Shown here in pieces: positions 11,611 to 21,253 of a stretch of 64,000 nt of DNA. A model generated the notes under the pieces. It ran no database searches. It saw nothing but the letters and a program-made list of their open reading frames with translations, and was not told where the DNA came from. Position 1 is the stretch's first letter. Each line of letters begins with the position of its first letter. The position numbers were made by a program, and so were the translations under genes. Source of the DNA: Neurospora tetrasperma FGSC 2508 (lineage: Eukaryota > Ascomycota > Sordariomycetes > Sordariales > Sordariaceae); NCBI RefSeq assembly GCF_000213175.1, contig NW_009799179.1:1375713-1439712 (forward strand), read 5' to 3'.

Positions 11611-13274
11611 ATGGGATCGTCAGTCGATAACAGAATTCCCGTTTGGCTAGATTGCGATCCGGGTCACGATGTAAGTTCAGCTCGGGTGGTGCAGGACGGG
11701 AGTTACGCCCAAGTCGGTCGCGACGGGATGCAAGAGAAACGGGAGACACAAGAAAGAGGTCGGCATCTCCCGTTGGATCTGCACTGTCGGTGCGATGCGA
11801 GTGCAGGTGCATCCATTCCCGGTTCGGCTCTATTCGGTTCAGTTCGAGGTCAACTTTCGGCGGCACTTTACTTCATCATAGCTCGGCTCTCTCCACCTGT
11901 TCGTCTCGCGAAGTCGTGGCGGGCGCGGTGAGAGAGGATGAGATGAGATGATATGCATCCAAGTACCTACTGATGGCATCGGTGCTACCTACCTACCCGC
12001 CGACGACGAAGATGGGAATGGGGAATGAGGTTGATCAACATTTCAAAATTGCAGACATTAACGAGTCGATGTGAACAGGACACCTTCGCCATTCTCCTAG
12101 CCGCCTACCACCCAGCCATCCGCATCCTGGGTATCTCTACAGTCTTTGGCAATGCATCCTTGGAGTAAGCCACTTGACCTGTTTCTTCATCTCACTCAGG
12201 CCGTGTCTGTCTTAACACATATATCACAGAAAAACAACCCGCAACGCCTGCTCCATCCTCACCTCCATCTCCCGCTCGCACTCCATCCCCGTCTACATCG
12301 GCGCCTCACACGCCCTCCACCGGCCCCACCTGCACGCGCCTACCGACATACACGGCGAATCCGGCCTAGATGGGACCAAGCTGCTCCCCACGCCTCTCGT
12401 CGGTCCCGACACCTCCGTCGACGCCGTAACCGCCATGTCGACCGCCTTACGCTCCTGCGCCCCTGGAACCGCCTGGGTGGTAGCCACCGGCAGCTTCACC
12501 AACGCCGCACAGCTCTTTTTGAGCCACCCAGATCTCGTCAGCCACATCAAGGGCCTCTCCCTCATGGGGGGCGCGTTCGGCACCGGCTTCACTCCCGCCA
12601 TCCTGGGCACCGTCGACGGCGTACCCCGCGTGGGCAACTGGACGCAGTTTGCCGAGTTCAACGTCCTTGCCGACCCGGAAGCAGCACACGCCATCTTTTC
12701 CAACAAGGAGCTGGCAGGGAAGACGACGCTGATCCCGCTGGATTTGACGCACATGGTTTTGACGACGGAGCAAGTCCGCGATCTGATTCTTTACGGGCCC
12801 GAGGGCAAGGAGGCGCACCCGGAACTGCCGCAAGATGGAAGCAAAGGGAAGACCACCCTGAGAACCATGTTGGTGGAGCTGCTCATGTTCTTTGCCAAGA
12901 CGTATGCGGACGTGTTTGGGATCACGGAGGGCCCGCCGCTGCATGATCCGTTGGCGGTGGCGGCTGTGTTGACGGGATTGGTGGGCACCCCCCTCGAGGA
13001 GTATCAGATTCCTTTTTGGGATTTTTCTCCAGGGACTGTGGAGAAGCACAGAGAGAGGTTTGAGGTTACGGTGGTGACCGAGGGGAGTTACGAGGATGCG
13101 AGGGTCAACGGGGCGAAGACGGGTATGACGGTTGCCAAGCCCCTGCCCGAGGGTGAGGAGGGTGTGAGGATACCAAGGGGATTGGATATTCCGCTGTTTT
13201 GGAAGGTGTTGGAGGAGTGTGTGAGCAGAGCGGATGAGGCGAATGCGAGGGGGGATGATGTGCTTCCTAACTAA
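11611..13274 (+). CDS. Inosine-uridine preferring nucleoside hydrolase
   Basis: The enzyme should hydrolyse ribonucleosides to base plus ribose in purine/pyrimidine salvage. The CDS is join(11611..11670,12079..12164,12230..13274), 396 residues. The first junction rebuilds the calcium- and ribose-binding motif DCDPGHDD (residues 14-21), whose Asp residues define the family, and the second rebuilds GNASLEKTTRN. Further family marks are the ribose-binding segment EFNVLADPEAA (Asn193) and the active-site His287 in LHDPLAVAAVL. Intron 1 is 408 bp, far longer than most introns here, while intron 2 is 65 bp. The gene converges on the RED gene with only 243 bp between stop codons. No signal peptide is seen, so a cytosolic enzyme is likely. 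Substrate preference cannot be read from the sequence. Confidence 0.92.
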
Positions 13275-13517
13275 CTTAAAGGGGTTGTGGGTTGTCGGAT
13301 TATAAAGGGCTTGGTTGTGATGAGATTTTGACTGAACGGTTTACAGGACGTAGATGGCACAAGGGAGATTTGCACTGCAGAATACCCACATCTAGTCTAG
13401 AGGACGCTGCTTGGAGACTTCATGACAGTTCAGTTTGTAGACATAGATTATAGAACTACGGTATATCACTGGGTATATTATCATATCTTCCTTCGATCCC
13501 TACTCATCGGCGATGTC

Positions 13518-15281
13518 TTACTCCTTCGCCTTATTCTTCTCAATGACCTTCATCACATCCGCAAAGTTGTTCTTATCACCGCCCTTCTTTCCACCGCCCC
13601 GCTTGCGTTTCCCCTTACTACTCCCAAGGCCCGCCTTTCCACCTCCTTCATATCCATCATCGTCTTCATCCTCACCCCACTCAGACAACTTGACTTTTGA
13701 TGATTCGTCCAAATCGGCATCGTCCTCCATACGACTCGACCCGAAACCCATATCCAGATCTTCGTCGTCTCTGCTGCTCTCCAGCAGCTTCTTCCGTAGT
13801 CGTGCTTCCCGCTCGGCTGCCAGTCTCTCCTCTTCGGATTTCTCGGCGGCGCTGATGGCCTTTGCTTTGGCCAGCGCGGCGCGGAAGGAGGGGTCGTCAA
13901 GCGAGGGCTTCTTGTACTCTTCTTGCGAAGTGAGCCCGGTCTTGGAATCTTTGAAGTAATTCCTCGGTCCGGCGGCTGCTGGTTCTGGTTTCGGTGGTGG
14001 AGGCATATCTGACAAACTCTTCTTCTCTTTCTTCTGGGTGTCCTCCACCTCTCCGTCCTCCTTATCTGACTCGTCATCAGAACCACTTTCCAACCCAGCT
14101 AGCGGATCGTAATCAGACTCGACATCGTCAAAAATATTCGGCTCTTTATCCTCCTCTGCCGCCTCGGCCGCTTTTTTCTCCTCTTCCAGCTTCTTGTAGT
14201 ACTCGGGCACATCCATACCGAGAACCTTACCCTGCGCGAGCGCTTCTCGCTCCTTCTCGTACTCTTCCTGCGTCTTATTTGGGTCGAGTCTTCGAACTTT
14301 GCGTCGCTCGTTGCCGTCTTCATCGACGATGATCATGATCTCGTTTCCTCTGTCGTTACGCTCTATCCTCGTTTCCGCCTGCTTCTTGGGTCCGATCTTC
14401 TTGAACCTGGACCCCAGACTCGACTCCTGCTTGGCCTTGGCGGCAGCGCGCGCGGCTTTCAATTCGGCCAATATTTGATTTCTTGTCTTCTTTGCACCCG
14501 CCAGTAATGTCGTGGTTGCAAACTCGCCCTTCTTTTGCACTTTTTCTTTTTCCTTGGCTTTAACTGCGGCCGATTCGAGTTGTTCGAGCACATCATCCGC
14601 GTCGCCGTCCTCCTCGCCATCCGCTCGTTGCTCATTCTCTTCGGTCTCTTTTTGATTCTCTTCCACCTCAGGCGACTCCGACTCCGACGCATCCTTCTTC
14701 TCACCAAAAACATCCACTTCCCCCTTCCTCACCCTCTCCAAAAGCTTGAAATCCAACCCCTTCACCAGATGCGCTGTCTCCAGGCCACCTCCCCCGCCAA
14801 TGATCTCCACTCGCAAGCGCTCATACTCCTCCTTGTCGATCTCCTCCTTCTTGTACCGCTCTTCCAGCTCCTTCAGCTTGCGCTCCCGCTCGTCCGCCTC
14901 TTCTTGCGCTTGTCTCTGCTTGGCGCGATCGACGTATCCTTCGGCGAGCCTGCTACCTTTGGGTGCAGAGGTTCGAATCTTCTTGTTGGGATGTTGTTGT
15001 TGTGATGATGATGGAGAAGAGGAGAGGGTCTGATTACGCTCGGCGAGTTGGCGGGCGAATTCGTTGCGGGGATTGAAGCCGGCGACGGAGCGAGGGGTCA
15101 TGGGGATCGAAGAGCGGGCTTTGGAGCCTAGAGCGAGCGTGCGCGGGGTGCTGTTGCCTGCTGGCGCTGGCGCTACCGGAGATTTGGAGGTGTTCGAGGA
15201 GGGTGGTGATGTACTGCCATTTTGGTTGTTATTTTTCTGGGAATTAGCGAGAAGAAGACGACGGAATTGTTCGTTATTCAT
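13518..15281 (-). CDS. RED/IK-like spliceosomal protein
   Basis: This is a single-exon gene for a 587-residue, highly charged nuclear protein. The core segment HLVKGLDFKLLERVRKG near residues 166-188 is characteristic of the RED N-terminal domain. RED (human IK, plant SMU2 partner) is a component of the spliceosomal B complex. Upstream of the core are a Ser/Thr-rich N-terminus and an Arg/Lys/Glu-rich helix (AKQRQAQEEADERER). The C-terminal half alternates acidic stretches (ESDYDPLAGLESGSDDESDKEDGE) with Lys/Glu helices and ends in a basic KGKRKRGGGKKGG patch, consistent with a disordered nuclear protein. The ATG at 15281 begins MNNEQFRRLL, a plausible conserved N-terminus. It shares a divergent promoter with REV1. 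Confidence 0.88.
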   Translation of the reverse strand: MNNEQFRRLLLANSQKNNNQNGSTSPPSSNTSKSPVAPAPAGNSTPRTLALGSKARSSIPMTPRSVAGFNPRNEFARQLAERNQTLSSSPSSSQQQHPNKKIRTSAPKGSRLAEGYVDRAKQRQAQEEADERERKLKELEERYKKEEIDKEEYERLRVEIIGGGGGLETAHLVKGLDFKLLERVRKGEVDVFGEKKDASESESPEVEENQKETEENEQRADGEEDGDADDVLEQLESAAVKAKEKEKVQKKGEFATTTLLAGAKKTRNQILAELKAARAAAKAKQESSLGSRFKKIGPKKQAETRIERNDRGNEIMIIVDEDGNERRKVRRLDPNKTQEEYEKEREALAQGKVLGMDVPEYYKKLEEEKKAAEAAEEDKEPNIFDDVESDYDPLAGLESGSDDESDKEDGEVEDTQKKEKKSLSDMPPPPKPEPAAAGPRNYFKDSKTGLTSQEEYKKPSLDDPSFRAALAKAKAISAAEKSEEERLAAEREARLRKKLLESSRDDEDLDMGFGSSRMEDDADLDESSKVKLSEWGEDEDDDGYEGGGKAGLGSSKGKRKRGGGKKGGDKNNFADVMKVIEKNKAKE

Positions 15282-15876
15282 GTTGGCGGTGTGATGATTA
15301 CCGCGTTCCGGTGATGGATTGCCGCGGGGGAATGGTCATGGAGGAAAGAAGAATGGCGAAAGATGACGGGATGATGCGAATGTTGAATGATGGCAGTCCA
15401 GCCTCGGGAGTTGAGGCGCGAGGCTGGAGGAATAGTGGCGTCCAGTTGAGGCTTGTGGGATCTGCAACAGAGGCGGGACGGGAAGTGGGACGAAAGGGAC
15501 CAGCAGTGAACCCTCAGCGGAGACGGCAGTCACGGGACCTCGCATCAAAGCGGACCGCGGTTTGACGCGCTCCCGCCACGTCCACCGAATATGGAAGTAA
15601 CCTCATCGTTGAAGAAGTTGCCACTCGGTCAGATTTCCTTCACCTGCTGCTTGGTTGTGTATTATACTGTCAGTAGTGTATACCACATTCGAAAGCACTT
15701 TTTTTTTCTCACAATGCCGAAATGAGTTCTCACGACTTTTGCTGAACAGCACACTCAACAACTAGGATGCTTGACGGCGATTCATGGATGATGTCATAGC
15801 CATTTTGGGCATTATTTCCATCGCATGAATGGATTAAATTGGACCTTTGGATATCGTGATCAAGTTACTCGTCACC
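15282..15876. promoter_or_regulatory. Divergent promoter region between RED-like gene and REV1
   Basis: This 595-bp interval lies between two genes transcribed away from each other, so both promoters must be here. A T-run is present near 15700-15710. No TATA box or known operator can be assigned with confidence. Confidence 0.5.
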
Positions 15877-18800
15877 ATGGTTGGAAATCACCTTCTCGAC
15901 AAGAACTCGGCTGCCGTACGGAAGAACATCGAGAACCATGCCTTCAACGATGAAGGCGGCGACGAGTACGGGGCCAGTCGCTTTGGAGGGTTCGCCGACT
16001 ACTTCCAAAACAAAAACATCAAGCTCCAGAACCGCGACGCCCAGTTGCGCTCTTCCGCCAAGGACAAGCCTCAGATCTTCAAGGGAGTAGTCATCTATGT
16101 TCTTGGGTACACGCAGCCTTCATCCAGCGACCTACACGACATATTGGTCCAACATGGCGCTGGCTGGCTCCAGTATCTCGGTGGGAAGACAATGGCGACG
16201 CACATCATTTGCTCGTCTATACCACCAAAGAAAGCTGCAGAGCTGGCCAACTACCGAGTGGTCAAGCCGGCTTGGGTGGTGGATTCTGTTGCAGCGGGAA
16301 GGATGTTGTCCTGGACCGAGTACCGGGTCATCGACGAGGGACCGAAACAGCGCACCATCAAGTTTGATGCTGGGAAAATGTTGAGTAGCCAACCGCGACA
16401 ACAGACTCCTCAGGGGTACCGAGAGCAAACTGAAAATAGCTTCTACACCAGCCAGTTGAAGAAGTTCAGCAGCCCGGCACAGCCAAAGACTCCCTCCAAA
16501 ATTCCCCCAATTGTAAACGATAAAATCGAGGACTTCGAGGATGATATGTCAGTCGATCTTTTGCAAGTGCCACCTTCATCCAAGTCAGAGCCCCTTGCCC
16601 TCGCTGAGCCCGACGGGCCATCAGACGAACAATTCAATACTCCTCCGTACCAAGCTCCTCTTGAAGCTGCTCCTGAAGCGCAACCTACTACGCCAGATAT
16701 CGCCGAGCCAGAAAATTCAGAGCCAGAAAAACCGAATGAATTGCATGCAGCCAAACCAATCACCTCGGAAGAGCACAACGCTAGGCTACTCGCGGATCCG
16801 AAGATGAGAAAAGCTTCAACCGCAAATCCTGACTTTCTTAAACAATACTACTCTGAAAGTCGTCTGCATCACCTGTCTACGTGGAAGGCACAGCTAAAGT
16901 CTCGTATGCAAAACCTTGCTGCTGAAGAAGGCCCAGCCAAAAAGTTGGCTAAGCGGCCTGCTGGTTCTCGTCGGTACATCATGCACGTCGATTTTGACAG
17001 CTTCTTCTGTGCTGTCTCCCTCAAGAAGGCGCCCGAGTATCGTGACAAGCCAGCTGTGGTAGCTCATGGTAATGGAAAAGGTTCCGAAATTGCTTCTTGT
17101 AATTACCCAGCCCGCAAATTCGGCGTCAAGAATGGCATGTGGATGAAGCACGCCCTAGAGCTATGTCCAGATCTCAAGATCCTGCCATATGATTTTCCGG
17201 GGTATGAGGAAGCCAGTCGGCAATTCTACGATGCTATCCTCGGAATTGGTGGCGTTGTTCAGAGTGTCAGTATCGATGAGGCCCTCATTGATGTTACTGA
17301 TATCGTCATGGCTGAAGCTGGGTCCAGCGGCATTGGCATCAGCGAAGGAAGCATCTGGAGGGAACAGGAGAAAGTAGATCAGATGGCTTCGAAGCTTCGA
17401 GATCGTATCAAGGAGCAGACGGATTGTCATGTCTCTGTGGGCATCGGTGCCAACATCTTGCTGGCCAAGGTTGCCCTTCGCAAAGCCAAGCCAGCTGGAC
17501 AATACCAAATCAAGCCGGAAGAAGCGCTGGATTTCCTCGGTGAGCTCAACGTAGAGGACCTCCCAGGCGTTGCGCATAGTATCGGTGCAAAACTTGAGGA
17601 GCTTGGTATCAAGTTCGTCAAGGACATACGACAGACCAGCAAGGAGAGACTAATTTCGGCATTGGGCCCGAAAACAGGAGAGAAACTGTGGGAGTATTCC
17701 CGGGGTATCGACCGCACCGAAGTTGGGGAGCAACCCATCCGAAAGTCGGTGTCGGCCGAGGTGAACTGGGGCATCCGCTTCGTCAACCAAGAGGAGGCAG
17801 AGGAGTTCGTGAGGTCCCTTTCACAGGAACTGGAGCGTCGTCTGTTGAGTGAGGGCGTCAAGGGTAAGCATCTAACCATGAAGATCATGAGACGAGCGGC
17901 CGATGCTCCTCTTGACCCACCAAAACATCTCGGTCACGGCAAATGTGATACCTTCAACAAGAGTGTGTCCTTTGGCGTTGCGACCAACAGTGAAGAGGTG
18001 ATTGGAAAGGAAGCCGTTGCAATCCTGCGCTCGTACAAGTTCAGCCCGGGCGACCTTCGTGGGTTGGGGATCCAGATGACCAAGCTGGAACCTTTTAAGC
18101 CGTCTGCTGCACAGCAGGGAAGCCAGAAGAAATTGAGTTTTGGTGCAGCAGCGATATCCTCGGCGAAGAAGCGGAAGGCCGAGGCCATTGATGACGAGCC
18201 TCAGAGTCCGGCAGAACATAGGCCTTTTACGGAACGTGATGAGAAGGATCCTATCACCGCTGATCCGCCCACACCTCGAAAACCGAAGGTTCATCCAGCA
18301 TTGCATCTCGCAAGGGCTGGTGAGGCAGATGAGAAGGCCAAAACGCCGCTCAATGTCAAAGGAACTCAGTTTATCATGCCTTCTCAGCTCGACCCAGCTG
18401 TGTTGGCTGAGTTACCAGAGGACATTCGGACTACGATAGTAAATCAAATGAAGGCACAACCCAGTAGGCGCACAGATTCCACGCCTCCTCAACTGAACAG
18501 CAGGAAAGCCCTTCCAACCCATGCAGAAATCCCACCCGACATTGACGTCGACGTGTTCAACGCTCTCCCGCCATCAATGCAAGCCGAAGTCCTCGCTTCC
18601 TACCGCCGCAACACACCACAAGCAAGTCCAAGCCGCCCGCCGCCGTCTCAAGGGGGTGGTGGCGGACAGACTCTTCTCCCGCAATCTCCCCGCAAAGACC
18701 GAATCATCAATCGCCCCATCGACCGTCTTCGCACGCCCACCAAGCGCGGCCGCGGCCGTCCCCCAGCCTACTTGAAGGAGAAAGAGCGTGACCTCAAAGC

Positions 18801-19932
18801 CGGTCTCCGGCAAGCCTCCCTCATCACTGCAGCCCGCTCACCAGATCAGGGTCAGGGTCAAGGTCAGGGTCAGGGTGGTCCCAGCGATTATTCCCGACAA
18901 CCTTCGGTCGAAATCGACCTCCCTCCATTAGACCCCAATGTCCTGTCCGAACTCCCTGAAGAGGTCCGGCGGGAGGTAATTGAGGAGCACGCCCGCCAAC
19001 GCCGGCAGCTTCAGAGGCAGGCTCAAGAGACAGCCACCGCGGCGCAGCAGCAACAACAAGAATATAGTCGGCATGTCCATTTGATCGCCGTAGACATTGA
19101 GTCTGCTAGGCACTACCTCCTCCGCCGTCGACAAGCGGGCAACAACAACAACATCAACAACATTAACAACAACACCTCACGATTCCTAGGTAACCAGCAA
19201 AACCCACCAACAAACCAACCTTACCACGATGACCGGCAATTCCCATCACCCATCGCCGGCGGCGGCGGCGGCCGTTACTACTCTTTCTTTGGCCCCCCAC
19301 CAAACTGGGGCCGCACAAACCGCGATCTTCGCAGGATCCACTGGCCCGGCCCTCCTACCAAGACGACCCTCAAATCCGCGGCCTTGCCTGCGGGCGGCGG
19401 GCAGATGAAGGTGACGGACGCGGCGGCAGTGAGGAGGATGATTCGGGCGTGGTACGTGTCGACAGCGAAGCAAGGGGGCCCAAGTCTGATCGATATGGAG
19501 GCGTTGGAAGAATATTTGTACAAGGTCATAACATTAGAAAGAGACATGGAGAAGGCTAGGGGGTTGATTAAGTGGTTGGAGTGGTGTGTTGAGGGAGAGG
19601 GAGAGGGGGAGGGGGAGGGGTCTGCTGGTGGGCATGGCGATGGAGATGGAGATGGGGATGGGGATGGAGATAAATTGAACAAGGAAGTGGACGACGGAGT
19701 GAGGAAAGACTCTGAAGAGAATGATGTACATGGGGATGAAGACGGTAGTAATGGTGTTGAAGATGATGATGATGATGATGGGATACGAGACCAAATACAA
19801 ATAAGCGAAAAGAAAAAAGGCAAGATGACGGCCAAAGAGATATATACCTGGCCAGAGGCGGTAGAAGCCATCAAGGCTTCGGTGCAAGAGGCCATGAAAG
19901 AGCGGGGATTGAAGGAGATGGATTTCTCTTGA
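15877..19932 (+). CDS. rev1: DNA repair protein REV1 (Y-family translesion polymerase)
   Basis: REV1 inserts dCMP opposite damaged bases and scaffolds translesion polymerases in the nucleus. This single-exon gene gives 1351 residues from the ATG at 15877 (context gtcaccATGgtt). A BRCT domain lies at about 65-150 (GYTQPSSSDLHDILVQHGAG). The Y-family catalytic core starts near 366 with YIMHVDFDSFFCAVS, and the second metal-binding motif SIDEALID has Asp467 and Glu468. Little-finger sequence follows to about 750. Three ubiquitin-binding-motif-like segments, each with a central LP, lie near 835-858, 885-910 and 1015-1040. A helical C-terminal domain, VTDAAAVRRMIRAWYVS to KWLEWCVEG (about 1178-1240), matches the REV1 partner-binding domain. 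Low-complexity QG, Asn, GE and GD repeats surround these. The gene converges on TAF2. Confidence 0.95.
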   Translation: MVGNHLLDKNSAAVRKNIENHAFNDEGGDEYGASRFGGFADYFQNKNIKLQNRDAQLRSSAKDKPQIFKGVVIYVLGYTQPSSSDLHDILVQHGAGWLQYLGGKTMATHIICSSIPPKKAAELANYRVVKPAWVVDSVAAGRMLSWTEYRVIDEGPKQRTIKFDAGKMLSSQPRQQTPQGYREQTENSFYTSQLKKFSSPAQPKTPSKIPPIVNDKIEDFEDDMSVDLLQVPPSSKSEPLALAEPDGPSDEQFNTPPYQAPLEAAPEAQPTTPDIAEPENSEPEKPNELHAAKPITSEEHNARLLADPKMRKASTANPDFLKQYYSESRLHHLSTWKAQLKSRMQNLAAEEGPAKKLAKRPAGSRRYIMHVDFDSFFCAVSLKKAPEYRDKPAVVAHGNGKGSEIASCNYPARKFGVKNGMWMKHALELCPDLKILPYDFPGYEEASRQFYDAILGIGGVVQSVSIDEALIDVTDIVMAEAGSSGIGISEGSIWREQEKVDQMASKLRDRIKEQTDCHVSVGIGANILLAKVALRKAKPAGQYQIKPEEALDFLGELNVEDLPGVAHSIGAKLEELGIKFVKDIRQTSKERLISALGPKTGEKLWEYSRGIDRTEVGEQPIRKSVSAEVNWGIRFVNQEEAEEFVRSLSQELERRLLSEGVKGKHLTMKIMRRAADAPLDPPKHLGHGKCDTFNKSVSFGVATNSEEVIGKEAVAILRSYKFSPGDLRGLGIQMTKLEPFKPSAAQQGSQKKLSFGAAAISSAKKRKAEAIDDEPQSPAEHRPFTERDEKDPITADPPTPRKPKVHPALHLARAGEADEKAKTPLNVKGTQFIMPSQLDPAVLAELPEDIRTTIVNQMKAQPSRRTDSTPPQLNSRKALPTHAEIPPDIDVDVFNALPPSMQAEVLASYRRNTPQASPSRPPPSQGGGGGQTLLPQSPRKDRIINRPIDRLRTPTKRGRGRPPAYLKEKERDLKAGLRQASLITAARSPDQGQGQGQGQGGPSDYSRQPSVEIDLPPLDPNVLSELPEEVRREVIEEHARQRRQLQRQAQETATAAQQQQQEYSRHVHLIAVDIESARHYLLRRRQAGNNNNINNINNNTSRFLGNQQNPPTNQPYHDDRQFPSPIAGGGGGRYYSFFGPPPNWGRTNRDLRRIHWPGPPTKTTLKSAALPAGGGQMKVTDAAAVRRMIRAWYVSTAKQGGPSLIDMEALEEYLYKVITLERDMEKARGLIKWLEWCVEGEGEGEGEGSAGGHGDGDGDGDGDGDKLNKEVDDGVRKDSEENDVHGDEDGSNGVEDDDDDDGIRDQIQISEKKKGKMTAKEIYTWPEAVEAIKASVQEAMKERGLKEMDFS
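19591..19620 (+). repeat. G-tract (quadruplex-capable) inside REV1
   Basis: Five runs of three to five G separated by one to three bases lie on the coding strand and encode a Gly-Glu repeat. The pattern fits the usual G-quadruplex rule. It is followed by a GATGGG/GATGGA minisatellite at about 19636-19671 encoding Gly-Asp repeats. Confidence 0.75.
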
Positions 19933-21253
19933 TGAGCTGAGCTGCCTTGGGTAAATATTTAGTGTAGAAGAAGAGTAGCCTATGTAGTTCTAATGCCTCG
20001 ATCAGGAGGACTGCGGCCGTTGACAACATAAGACTGGATGGGATATGTGTATCTTTTTCTATAAGAGGTTTAGAGTTGGTTCACTCGAGGGAGGGCGTTT
20101 GCATTTATCTGTCAAGGAATCACGATAGATAAATAGATACCCTTAAATAGCTAGCTGTATGCAATGAACGAAAATATTCGGTGTTAGTGTTTCTTTCTAT
20201 CTCCATTCAGAAGTTATATTATACCCTTTTCTTTTCCTTATTTTTCTCATTCCATTTTCATCATGTTGTTATTCTTGTTATACAGTTGCCACATTTCAAA
20301 ACACCCCGTCGTGCAAAATCTTACGAGTGTTGTTGATATCAGCTTGTCATTGGTTCTATGACTTGGTACAACAGAAATGCTTTCTGTCTCTCTCCCTCTA
20401 GACGTAGCTTATTTACTACCCTATCCCTACCTAGGTAGCCTCACTCATTCATACCTTAAATGAGTGATCAGGTATGTATTTGTACATTTAGGAACCCACA
20501 TTTACCTGTTGTATTTTGGAAGACGATTAGGTATTGCGAGTACCTTCATCATATGTAACCGTTCCTATTTCGAATGTACTAGAACCCAAGATAGCCTTCC
20601 GTTTTTACAACAACCAAAGGCAGAAAACGTAATTCGAATTTCAACCATACAACCGACGGCGGATCTCATCTTAGAAAAGGTAGGGTTAACCACTGTCTGT
20701 CTGTTCAACAAAGCAATCATGGCTTATATGTATGTAGCTTGTTTGCAACACGCTTTTATGCTTCCATGCTTGACACCACTACAGCACAAAGAAACTATAC
20801 CAACCCACAAAAATGATGCAAACTCCTAATTCTTGTTCACAAAATTCCGCTAAGGCTCCCTTACTCTTTTTGATATAGATATACAAAAGAGACTGCCATG
20901 AGGAGGACTTTTCCAGTCCGTTCGCTCTTTTGCAAGAAGAGAAAAAAAAAGAGCCCTTGGCAGCGGAGGGAAAAATACATTCCCTTCCCTTGCCACACAA
21001 CCTTAACCTCGACGACCTCAACCAAGACTGTCTGCTCTGAAGAGCAAACATCATTTGGATGCCATCTCATCTGACACCTCTTGTAAGCGGAATACTTCGC
21101 CCATACCTTTGCCTTGCGGGCCTACTTCCTGACTACTACTATCCTTGGTAGTCGTTTCTGTCCTCCTTGTTCCCCCTTGTCTCCTTGCTCTTCCTTTCCT
21201 CCCCGCAGATCTGCCCGTCCTCTCTCTTCTACATGCTTATTTCCACCTCGCGT
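19933..21253. other. Convergent intergenic region between REV1 and TAF2
   Basis: Both flanking genes end here, so this is 3' untranslated and terminator sequence. It is T-rich around 20218-20275. A perfect 12-bp palindrome CTACCTAGGTAG lies at 20427-20438. Short open frames show no family resemblance. No RNA gene was recognised. Confidence 0.5.
20427..20438. repeat. Perfect 12-bp palindrome CTACCTAGGTAG
   Basis: The sequence equals its reverse complement and belongs with the related palindromes at 11371-11382 and 31114-31133. It is intergenic and of unknown function. Confidence 0.7.

Noticed and set aside
11643-11951. Open frames inside the long first intron of the nucleoside hydrolase
   Set aside because: They are basic, low in pattern and interrupted relative to the clear DCDPGHDD junction, so they were treated as intron sequence.
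14920-14975. GGTTCGA-like box that could suggest a second tRNA
   Set aside because: It lies within the RED coding sequence and no cloverleaf can be drawn around it; the same applies to other GGTTCGA occurrences.
15847-15876. Upstream non-ATG extension of REV1
   Set aside because: The extra ten codons start with TTG; the ATG at 15877 has a good fungal context and starts a plausible N-terminus.
19278-19895. Ser/Pro-rich frame of 205 codons antisense to REV1
   Set aside because: It mirrors the Gly-Glu and Gly-Asp repeats of REV1 and has no independent support.
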